Below are positions 57,703 to 64,000 of a stretch of DNA of 64,000 bases, piece after piece. Below the pieces are notes generated by a model, which was given only the letters and a program-made list of their open reading frames with translations, did no database searches and had not been told where the DNA came from. The position numbers and the translations under genes were made by a program. The DNA is from Burkholderiales bacterium (GTDB taxonomy: Bacteria > Pseudomonadota > Gammaproteobacteria > Burkholderiales > Burkholderiaceae_C): assembly GCA_003963005.1 (NCBI GenBank), contig RXJW01000055.1:45098-109097 (forward strand). The letters are read 5' to 3'. Within the stretch, counting starts at the first letter, position 1. Each line of letters begins with the position of its first letter.

Positions 57703-58884
57703 TCAAGCGCGCTCCAGGCACAGTGCGATGCCCTGCCCGCCTCCGATGCACAGGGACACCACGGCCCGGCGCTCTTGCGTGCGCTGCATCGCATAGGCCA
57801 CCTTGGTGATCAGGATGGCCCCCGTGGCACCGATCGGATGGCCATGGGCGATGGCGCCGCCATCGACGTTGAAGCGCTCTGCTTCGATGCGCAACTGATC
57901 GCGGATGACGAGCGCAATGGCCGCAAATGCTTCGTTGACCTCGAAGCGATCCACGTCGGACAGCGTCCACCCGGCGCGTTTCAAGGCCTGCTGGATCGCT
58001 GGCACGGGTGCCAGACCGAACATGCCCGGCTCGACCGCAGCGAGCCCGATCGACCGGACCACGAGCATCGGCGACAGACCCTGATCCCGGGCCTGGGCGC
58101 GTGATGTGACGATCATCGCCGCAGCGCCCGCGTTGATGCCGGGTGCGTTGCCTGCGGTGATCGTCCCGTCGCTGAGGAAGACCGGCTTCAACTTCTGCAG
58201 CGACGCCATGGAGGTCTCGGGGCGCATGGCCTCGTCACGGTCGAATCTGACATCGCCCTTCTTGCCGGCCACGACCAGGGGCTCGATCTCCGGCTGAAAC
58301 CAACCGGCCTCCTGGGCTGCAGCGAAGCGGCGCTGTGACTCGACGGCGTAAGCGTCCTGGCGTTCGCGCGAGATCTGGAACTTGGCGACCAAGCCCTCGG
58401 TGTGCCAGCCGGAATGCTGCCCGGAGAAGGCATCGTGGAGGCCATCGCGCAACAGGGCATCGGTGGCCGATGCATCGCCCATCCGGCTGCCAAAGCGCAT
58501 CGTCGGCAGGAGATAGGGCGCACGGTCCATGTTCTCAAGCCCCCCTGCGACCACCACGTCGGCCAGCCCAGCCCGGATCTCGCCGTAAGCACTGGCCACC
58601 GCCTGCGCTCCTGACCCACAGACGCGGTTGACGGTCAACGCCGGCGTTGCGACCGTCAACCCGCCACGCAGGGCAGCCTGGCGCGCGACGTTCATGCCAT
58701 TGCCCGCCTGGACCACGTTGCCCATGACCACCGAGTCGATACGGTCAGCCTGGATCCCAGCCCGTCGAATCGATGCTGCAATGGCATGTGCCCCCAGGGA
58801 CGCGGCATCGATGTCCTTCAGGGAGCCGCCGAAGCTGCCGATCGCGGTTCTGACGGGTGATGCGATGACGATGTCGTTGTCCAT
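57703..58884 (-). CDS. Acetyl-CoA acyltransferase (thiolase)
   Basis: 393 residues of the biosynthetic/degradative thiolase family. The acyl-accepting cysteine is C89 (NRVCGSGAQA); the His is in GGAIAHGHPIGATGA and the second Cys in VSLCIGGGQGIA. It makes or cleaves acetoacetyl-CoA/3-ketoacyl-CoA. No phaB, hydroxyacyl-CoA dehydrogenase or CoA transferase adjoins, so the pathway cannot be fixed. It is separate from the thi operon, since the riboswitch and a 100-nt gap intervene and it lies upstream on the same strand. Confidence 0.93.
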   Translation of the reverse strand: MDNDIVIASPVRTAIGSFGGSLKDIDAASLGAHAIAASIRRAGIQADRIDSVVMGNVVQAGNGMNVARQAALRGGLTVATPALTVNRVCGSGAQAVASAYGEIRAGLADVVVAGGLENMDRAPYLLPTMRFGSRMGDASATDALLRDGLHDAFSGQHSGWHTEGLVAKFQISRERQDAYAVESQRRFAAAQEAGWFQPEIEPLVVAGKKGDVRFDRDEAMRPETSMASLQKLKPVFLSDGTITAGNAPGINAGAAAMIVTSRAQARDQGLSPMLVVRSIGLAAVEPGMFGLAPVPAIQQALKRAGWTLSDVDRFEVNEAFAAIALVIRDQLRIEAERFNVDGGAIAHGHPIGATGAILITKVAYAMQRTQERRAVVSLCIGGGQGIALCLERA

Positions 58885-58945
58885 GTCGCTGTTCCGGAGT
58901 GCTGGGTGGGTGTCCGTTCGGTGTGGTGGTTCGGGGCGGCGTGCA

Positions 58946-59155
58946 TCAGTCCAGGCCGATCACTTCGTCGTCCAGCAGGCGGGCCCGCTCCGTGGCAGGT
59001 GCCGGCAGGGATGTGGGTGGCAAGGGTGGCCGGGCCTCTGCACGCACGGCACGCATCACGCGCGTGGAGATCTCGGCAAGCCTGAGCCGCTCGCGGGTCG
59101 CTGCGTCATGGCGGGCCGGCATCGCCCGCTCGAAGGTGTGGAGAGTGGGGAGCAT
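58946..59155 (-). CDS. Possible small hypothetical protein
   Basis: 69 codons from an ATG with GAGG at 8-nt spacing. The product MLPTLHTFERAMPARH...LLDDEVIGLD has a helical N-terminal half rich in Arg/Glu/Ala and a Pro-rich linker, and no family I recognise. It lies 61 nt upstream of the thiolase on the same strand and may be co-transcribed. Chance is not excluded. The rest of the 58885-59352 gap holds no other gene. Confidence 0.45.
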   Translation of the reverse strand: MLPTLHTFERAMPARHDAATRERLRLAEISTRVMRAVRAEARPPLPPTSLPAPATERARLLDDEVIGLD

Positions 59156-59352
59156 CGCTGCCTCATTGGGTTTGATGGGAGCTGGCGGCCGTCAACCCGT
59201 TCCATCACGGCGGCGCGCCGCAGGTGATGGATGGGCGCGGCCGGGTGCACGCGCCCACCGCCATCACGTCCGCCGGGCTGGCATGCAGGTGACACGGGCC
59301 GGCGCGGCGGGGTCAGGCGCTGGGGCGCATGAACGTCTCGCCGCCCGGAGTC

Positions 59353-59679
59353 TCACTGCTGCTTGGGCTTGGCGCTCTCGACGCCTGCAATTTGGCTCAG
59401 CTCACCCGTCTGCGCTGCCCGCTCGCGGACCATCTGCGCAAACTTCGGCGAATTGCGCAGTTCGTTGTAGCGCCGGGTCGCCGCGATGTGAGCGGCAGAG
59501 CCATACGCCGGATTTTCCTGACGATCGAAGAATTGCAGCCCCGCAAGGCGATAGGCCTCCAGGTCGGCGAGAACTTCGGCGCGCGTCTTGGGCGCGTCTG
59601 CACTCAGCGTCGCGCTGGACTGCGCCTGAGCGCCCAGTGCGGCGAGCGCAAGGAGGGCCGTGAATGTGTGCTTGATCAT
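59353..59679 (-). CDS. DUF4148-family secreted small protein
   Basis: 108 residues: a signal peptide (about 1-19, ending LGAQAQ) and a DUF4148 region (KTRAEVLADLEAYRLAGL...NPAYGSAAHIAATRRYNEL). The family is abundant in Burkholderiales, usually as small stress- or metal-responsive periplasmic proteins of unknown mechanism. GAGGTG precedes the ATG at good spacing. Confidence 0.88.
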   Translation of the reverse strand: MIKHTFTALLALAALGAQAQSSATLSADAPKTRAEVLADLEAYRLAGLQFFDRQENPAYGSAAHIAATRRYNELRNSPKFAQMVRERAAQTGELSQIAGVESAKPKQQ

Positions 59680-59920
59680 TTGAACACCTCATCAGTTGGG
59701 CTGTAGCAGCCGGGTGGTTTGGGCGGCGGGTCTGACAGCGTCAGTCCGTCGCGTCGGTGAAGTTAATTTAGGGGTTAGCAGGCGCATCAAAAAGGCCCGC
59801 TGGAGCAATGCACTCTTGCAGTTCGGCCAAGCGGCCCGAGCCCTTGCGGGGCCGTGAGCCCGACCGTGCGCGCTCGGCACACCGGCGTGCAGCCGACGCT
59901 GGCAGCGACCGCGCAAAGGC

Positions 59921-59944
59921 AAGGGCGCCCGACTGGGCGCCCTT
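59921..59944 (-). terminator. Hairpin terminator after the alpha/beta hydrolase gene
   Basis: A perfect 10-bp stem (AAGGGCGCCC/GGGCGCCCTT) with a 4-nt loop starts 17 nt after the stop of the minus-strand hydrolase. The minus strand continues gcctttgc, a weak T tail. The rest of 59680-59920 shows no gene. Confidence 0.6.
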
Positions 59945-59960
59945 CGCGCGGGACGGCGCG

Positions 59961-60890
59961 TCAATCCTTCAAGAAGGCATCCACCTCGGCAACGAAGCGA
60001 TCCGCGTACTGAAAGATCGCCCCGTGGTTGGAGTCCGGGTACATGACCAGTTGCGCGTCTTTCAGCAGCTTGTACATCTCGTACGAGCTCTTGGACGGCA
60101 ACATGGTGTCGTTGCTACCCGTCACCACGAGCACCGGCTGCCGAATGGCGTTCAGCAGCTTGTTTTCGGGGTCCGGTGTGGAGGAGAAGACGATGATGGC
60201 CTTGGCGTGTGCACCGGCCACCTCGGGCGGGTTTTCCGGGTCACGATCGGCCTTTCGCTGATTCACTCGTTCGAGGAAGGCTCGCCCGGCGGCAAGACTG
60301 CGCTCCGACTCCGTGAAGAACAGGACCATGCGGGGATCCGGGTATTGCTTCTGGGTGGTGGCCTTGCCCAGCACGTTCATCAGGTCATTGCCGCCGCCAG
60401 GGTGAACCGTGTTGGCCAGCACCACCTTGCGTACAAGAGTCGGGTGCCGAGCAGCCAATTGCTGAGCCACCATGCCGCCGAGCGAGTACCCCAGCACATC
60501 CACCTGCCTGTAGCCGAGGGCTTGCACGAAGGCCAGCGCGTCAGTCGACATCTGGTCGACGTTGTCGGGCACCTTTCCCGAGGATGCGCCGATGCCTGTG
60601 TTGTCGAACACGATGACTTGGCGGTGGCGGGCCAATCCATTCACCACCCGGGGGTCCCAGTAGTCCATGGTGCCGATGAAGTGCTGCAGCAGCAGCAAGG
60701 GCGTACCGTCGCCACTGCCAATGACCCGGTAGGCGAACTTGATGCCCGCCGCTTCCACAAACTGCGTCGGTGCGGATTCAAGCGCGGCGGCAACCGCGCC
60801 GGCAGGCTTGCCGGGTGTTGCCGCAAGTGCCGCCGGCGGCAGCGCCACAGCGCAGGCAGCCAAGACAAGGCTGCGAATGAGCTTGTTCAT
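59961..60890 (-). CDS. Exported alpha/beta hydrolase
   Basis: 309 residues from MNKLIRSLVLA with aggag upstream, giving a signal peptide (about 1-24, ending AALAAT). The hydrolase core has QHFIGTMDYWDP (oxyanion region), DNTGIGASSG, nucleophile S136 in DVLGYSLGGM, Asp in VVTGSNDTMLP and His in PDSNHGAIFQY. The cap helices suit haloperoxidase/epoxide-hydrolase relatives, so the substrate is undefined. It lies 32 nt downstream of the SDR gene, probably one transcript. Confidence 0.9.
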   Translation of the reverse strand: MNKLIRSLVLAACAVALPPAALAATPGKPAGAVAAALESAPTQFVEAAGIKFAYRVIGSGDGTPLLLLQHFIGTMDYWDPRVVNGLARHRQVIVFDNTGIGASSGKVPDNVDQMSTDALAFVQALGYRQVDVLGYSLGGMVAQQLAARHPTLVRKVVLANTVHPGGGNDLMNVLGKATTQKQYPDPRMVLFFTESERSLAAGRAFLERVNQRKADRDPENPPEVAGAHAKAIIVFSSTPDPENKLLNAIRQPVLVVTGSNDTMLPSKSSYEMYKLLKDAQLVMYPDSNHGAIFQYADRFVAEVDAFLKD

Positions 60891-60922
60891 GCGGATGCTC
60901 CTGGTTGATGGGCTGGACCGAG

Positions 60923-61627
60923 TCAGCCGGCAAGAATGTCTTTGAGGTAGACGGAGGAGGAGAGCGCGCCGTGCACGAAGCGCGTGGTGTCGTCTACAAA
61001 CACCTCCTCCGCCTTGGCCTCCAGCCCATCGAGTGCCTGGCGGACCACGTCCTCCGGTTTCGCCTTGGGTGCCTCGAAGCCGCGCGTCATGTCCGTGTCG
61101 ATGAAGCCGGCATGCAGGCCCGTCACCAAGGTGCCCTGCTTGCGGAGTTCGTGCCGCAGCGTATTGGTCAGGCTCCAAGCGGCGGCCTTGGAGATGCCGT
61201 AGCCGCCAATGACCGGTGCATTGACCCAGCTGAGGACGGACAGCACGTTCAGCACCGCACCACCCCCGTGACCCGCGAGGATGGGGGCGAAGGCCTGGAC
61301 GAGGTTCAGGATGCCGAACACATTCGTCTCCAGTTGCTCGCGCAGCTGGACCTGGCTGTTCTCGCCAACAGCCCCGCCGATTCGCGCGATGCCTGCGTTG
61401 TTGATCAGCACGTTGACGTCACCGAGCTGTGCCGCGGCCTGGGCGATCTGCGCTGCATCGGTGACATCCAGCTGGACAGGCGTGACGCCTGCGAGCTTGA
61501 CCGATGCCGGGTCACGCGCAGCTGCATACACCTTGCGAGCGCCGCGTGCCAGTGCTTGCTTGGCGAACTCCTGACCGAGACCACGGTTGGCGCCGGTGAC
61601 GAGGATGACGGAGTCTTTGATGTTCAT
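60923..61627 (-). CDS. Short-chain dehydrogenase/reductase
   Basis: 234 residues of classical SDR type: NADP(H)-binding TGANRGLG (11-18), NNAG (77-80), and catalytic Y143/K147 (YGISK), with S130 or S133 as the serine. The start MNIKDSVILVTG has aaggaaag upstream. The substrate is not predictable. It precedes the exported hydrolase on the minus strand; a 22-bp palindrome lies 26 nt upstream. Confidence 0.92.
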   Translation of the reverse strand: MNIKDSVILVTGANRGLGQEFAKQALARGARKVYAAARDPASVKLAGVTPVQLDVTDAAQIAQAAAQLGDVNVLINNAGIARIGGAVGENSQVQLREQLETNVFGILNLVQAFAPILAGHGGGAVLNVLSVLSWVNAPVIGGYGISKAAAWSLTNTLRHELRKQGTLVTGLHAGFIDTDMTRGFEAPKAKPEDVVRQALDGLEAKAEEVFVDDTTRFVHGALSSSVYLKDILAG

Positions 61628-61652
61628 GGGTGTCTTTCCTTGATGCGCCACT

Positions 61653-61674
61653 AAATATGATGGCAGCAATATTT
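61653..61674. promoter_or_regulatory. Palindrome AAATAT-n10-ATATTT upstream of the SDR gene
   Basis: The 6-bp arms are symmetric and AT-rich in a GC-rich genome, 26 nt upstream of the SDR start. It may be an operator or part of the promoter; no matching regulator is assigned. Confidence 0.4.
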
Positions 61675-61773
61675 GCAGGCGTGCGATGGCTGTTTCAAGT
61701 GGCGTAGGGCGAATTTTTTCGGGGTCCGGCGATGAACGCGCCGCCACCCGGCCCAGCGGGTGCCTTCGTGCCG

Positions 61774-62439
61774 TCAACGGCGCATCAGCGGGATCTGCAG
61801 GTTGGTCGGACGATTCTGTTCGCTGTCGAAGCCACGCCCGTCCGGATGGCGAGCGCCCCAGAACAGGAGGCCCTGGTTCAGGTACACCAGGTCGTACTCC
61901 ATGAAGTGCGAACCCGCGGTCAGGCCGAAGGGTACGAAGGCCTTCTCGAACACGCTCTGCTTCTGACCGACCTCCCATTTCGCGTACCCGTAGGCGGCGA
62001 CTTGGTTGAGCACGTCTGCAAAGCCCTGGAGCAGGGGTGTGACGTCGTAGGCCTCATCGGCGATGAAGTCCACCTTCTGCGCGCCTTCTGCCAGCGGATG
62101 GCCCCCTCGCCAGACCATATGGCCCTTGAGGAACATCCTTGCCAACGGCAACTTGCCGTAGGGGTCTGCAAAGGTCGTGACGGCGAGTTCGAAACGATCG
62201 GGCGCCAAGGCCCTGAACTCTCTGGCCAGGTACAGCGGCTTCGGCGTGCCATCCGCATTGCGCTGACCGCTGGGCCGAACCTCCGGGGCGATGCTGACCC
62301 AATCCCCGACCACGGCTTGCTGGATGTCTTGAAGGTTCATGGCGGGCTTCCTGGCAGGTTGTAGATCGGCAGACGTGGCCGGTGCGCTGTGCAGACAGCA
62401 GATCAGCGTCAGCAAGACTCGGCGCGTGGGGCTCAGCAT
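61774..62439 (-). CDS. Hypothetical exported protein
   Basis: 221 residues. The start at 62439 has GGGGAG at good spacing and gives a signal peptide (about 1-24, ending APATSA); the internal Met at 34 would lose it. The mature protein (VVGDWVSIAPEVRPSGQ, YLAREFRALAPDRFELAVTTFADPYGKLPLARMFLKGHMVWRGGHPLAEGAQKVDFIADEAYDVTPLLQGFADVLN) looks like a beta-rich, lipocalin-like fold, but I do not recognise a family. It is divergent from the degenerate TetR gene. Confidence 0.75.
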   Translation of the reverse strand: MLSPTRRVLLTLICCLHSAPATSADLQPARKPAMNLQDIQQAVVGDWVSIAPEVRPSGQRNADGTPKPLYLAREFRALAPDRFELAVTTFADPYGKLPLARMFLKGHMVWRGGHPLAEGAQKVDFIADEAYDVTPLLQGFADVLNQVAAYGYAKWEVGQKQSVFEKAFVPFGLTAGSHFMEYDLVYLNQGLLFWGARHPDGRGFDSEQNRPTNLQIPLMRR

Positions 62440-62457
62440 GTGCGCTCCCCGGGTTGT

Positions 62458-62475
62458 TTATGACAACGGTCATAA
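62458..62475. promoter_or_regulatory. TetR-type palindrome TTATGAC-aacg-GTCATAA
   Basis: Perfect 7-bp arms lie 19 nt upstream of the exported-protein start and 63 nt upstream of the TetR-like gene. A second, weaker copy (TATGA-n6-TCATA) is at 62486-62501. Placement suggests an autoregulated TetR operator pair for the divergent genes. Confidence 0.65.
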
Positions 62476-62537
62476 TATCCACCCGTATGATGGATGTCAT
62501 AAGGAAAACCCGAGGCTGCGGGCGATGACGAGGCCCT

Positions 62538-62996
62538 ATGCCGAGCGATGCCCGTGAGCGGATGGTGCAAGCAGCCATGCTGTTGGTGGGCCGCAAGGGC
62601 GTGGCGGGAACGTCGCTGACCGACGCGCTCCGCAGCGCCGATGCGCCTCGCGGCTCGCTCTATCACTACTTTCCAGGTGGAAAGGATGAGCTGATGCTGG
62701 CAGCCATTGCAGCGGCGGGTGAACGGCTGCTGCGCGAGGTTGAGACGGTGCGCGGCACCCACGCCGTCGACAACTCGGAGTTGGAGGCGGGATGCACCGT
62801 GGCAGCCGTCACCCTCGTCAACGAGGAGAGCTGCCGCACGAGATGCGCCGCTGGACGGCCGGCCGTCGTCTTCCGGTCGCCCGATACGCGAGGTGGGTCC
62901 CGCGGTGTCGCCGCAAAGTTGGCGCGGCCTCATGGGCCAGGACGCGTCTTGACGGGCAAGCACAGGAGCGCCGCCAGCACGGCAAACCCGGCATAG
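62538..62996 (+). pseudogene. TetR/AcrR-family regulator, degenerate C-terminal half
   Basis: 152 codons. The HTH is intact: MVQAAMLLVGRKGVAGTSLTDALRSADAPRGSLYHYFPGGKDELMLAAI (LmrA/YxaF-type). In relatives about 20 further residues separate the GERLL segment from the GCxVAAVT block; here GERLLREVETVRG runs almost directly into ELEAGCTVAAVTL. After that the sequence is Arg/Ala/Gly-rich without ligand-domain helices, and the last 67 nt overlap the converging transporter gene. I read this as an internal deletion plus loss of the 3' part. Confidence 0.75.
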
Positions 62997-63927
62997 GTTT
63001 GTGCCAGGGTCTGGAAACGGGTCAGGTCGAAGTGGTTGCCGCCGGCGATCACGACGGTCAAGGCCACGCCGACGACGCTGCCGAACTGCCGCAGCGCTTG
63101 ATTGACGGCACTGCCGACGCCGAAGCGACTGGGACCCAGGCTGGCCACGGCTGCACCCGAGAACGAGGGCAAGGCCATGCCCACCCCGATCCCGGTGACG
63201 AGCTGACTCGGCAGCCAGTGAAGAACGTAGCTGGGCTCGACGCCCGGCACGATGGCCTGCCAGACACCCCCTGCGGCAACCAGCAGACTTCCCCCGATCA
63301 GGAAAGGCCTGTGCCCGACGCGCGCTGCGGCACGCCCTGACAGCATCGCCACGGGAATCACGAGCAGCGGGCCGGGCGTGACCGCCACGCCGGCCATCGG
63401 CAGGCTGTACTTCCAGATGCCCGTCATGAAGAAGAAGAAACCGAAGAACATCATCGTGAACGCGATGCCGAAGGCGAGTGTGGCCAGATTGACCGCGCTG
63501 TAGGTGCGGTTGGCGAACAGCGAGAGATCGAGCGCCGGCTCCTCCTGGAAGTTGGCCCAGAACACGAACAGCAGGATGCAGACGACACCCAGCGCGGCCG
63601 AGAGCCAGCCGACTTGGGCCGACGCCGCGTGTTCTCCGAACGCGATGACGGCCGCTGTCAGAGCCCCCATGCCGACGATCAGCAGGGCCACGCCGATCAG
63701 GTCCACATTCGCGACCCTGCCTGTCCGCCTCTCGGCAGGAATTTGCGTTCGCGCGCGAATCAAGGCCCAGATGGCAGGCGGCACGTTGATGAAGAAGGCC
63801 CAGCGCCAGCCCAAGGTGTCCACCAGGATGGAACCCAACCCCGGCCCGACGGCCGCGGCCAGGGCGCCCACGGCACCCCACATGCTGACCGCAACGGCAC
63901 GCCGTTCCACGGGGTGTTGGCGCCGAT
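62930..63927 (-). pseudogene. DHA2-type MFS drug-efflux transporter, 5'-truncated
   Basis: About 332 codons of an EmrB/QacA-like carrier. It enters the family at VERRAVAVSMWGAVGALAAAVGPGLGSILVDTLGWRWAFFINVP (normally near residue 125-165) and runs to the end (ending VKTRPGP), including GMALPSFSGAAVASLGPSRFGVGSAVNQALRQFGSVVGVAL. The first four helices are missing: upstream the frame enters a sequence resembling an insertion-sequence end at about 63928. The transporter should be inactive. It was probably the target of the adjacent TetR. Confidence 0.8.
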
Positions 63928-64000
63928 CTAAATTTGACCCACCCTGCCGATTGAACATTGACCCAGGGCTTGGGGCCGGCATCGGCTGATGCCGGCTGTG
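63928..64000. mobile_element. Putative IS21-type insertion-sequence end, truncated by the window edge
   Basis: Two TTGACCCA repeats (63934-63941 and 63958-63965, 24 nt apart) follow the point where the efflux gene loses homology. Multiple ATTTGACCC/ATTGACCC-type terminal repeats are characteristic of IS21-family ends (established knowledge of the family). No transposase is visible, because the window ends 36 nt later. Strand and exact terminus are uncertain. Confidence 0.5.

Noticed and set aside
59808..60908. A 366-codon open frame on the plus strand
   Set aside because: It is antisense to the exported alpha/beta hydrolase and has no motif.
62792..63340. A 182-codon plus-strand frame that might continue the TetR gene by frameshift
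   Set aside because: Its product has no TetR ligand-domain pattern and lies mostly antisense to the transporter remnant.

Overview
The window is about 64 kb of very GC-rich, densely coding DNA from a Gram-negative bacterium. It is most likely a betaproteobacterium of the order Burkholderiales, close to the Roseateles/Mitsuaria/Rubrivivax group. The inference rests on gene families, not on a marker gene: a PEP-CTERM hydrolase, a large TonB-dependent receptor, a DUF4148 protein, a ThiD-ThiE fusion, a LiuR-like MerR regulator and a LivM-LivG fusion. I see no rRNA, tRNA or CRISPR array.

Layout. 1-14 kb is mixed housekeeping and accessory content: a YgjP-type metallopeptidase cut by the window edge, a divergent MBL hydrolase/MerR pair, a TonB-like protein, a PEP-CTERM SGNH hydrolase, a divergent LysR/azoreductase pair, pirin, a TauE-type exporter, a DUF938 methyltransferase, a branched-chain amino-acid-type ABC transporter (livH, fused livM-livG, livF) and an MFS transporter.

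14-52 kb is dominated by what reads as a glucuronoxylan (4-O-methylglucuronate-substituted xylan) utilisation locus. It has a TonB-dependent receptor for oligosaccharide uptake; two unrelated alpha-glucuronidases (GH67, and a GH115 fused to a GH8 exo-oligoxylanase-like domain); a GH43 beta-xylosidase; a SASA-type acetylesterase; hexuronate and GPH-type pentoside transporters; xylose isomerase and xylulokinase; aldose epimerase; uronate dehydrogenase with an SMP-30 lactonase; an IlvD/Edd sugar-acid dehydratase with an RraA-like protein; an SGNH lipoprotein; and GntR, LacI and ROK regulators. Seven copies of a 16-bp operator of consensus ATGRTMGC-GCWACCAT lie upstream of seven transcription units spread over 34.5 kb, including the LacI gene itself. 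The sequence therefore predicts one LacI-type regulon. Two unrelated segments lie inside it: an LprI-like protein with a zinc metalloprotease (36-39 kb), and a 4-kb stretch (44.1-48.1 kb) with a large inverted repeat and four genes.

52-57.6 kb is a tightly overlapping thiamine biosynthesis operon, thiC-thiO-thiS-thiG-thiDE on the minus strand, preceded by a clear TPP riboswitch. 57.7-64 kb is accessory: a thiolase, small and exported proteins, an alpha/beta hydrolase, an SDR, an exported unknown beside TetR-like palindromes, a degenerate TetR gene, and a DHA2-type efflux gene whose 5' end is cut by what looks like an IS21-type insertion-sequence end at the right edge.

How the locus should work (inference): oligosaccharides enter through the receptor. 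GH115/GH67 remove (methyl)glucuronate, the SASA and perhaps the SGNH enzymes remove acyl groups, and GH8 and GH43 cut the chain to xylose. XylA/XylB feed xylose to the pentose phosphate pathway, while Udh and the lactonase oxidise the uronate to an aldarate. No endoxylanase, glucarate dehydratase or 4-O-demethylase is visible here, so those steps must be encoded elsewhere or be done by unrecognised genes.
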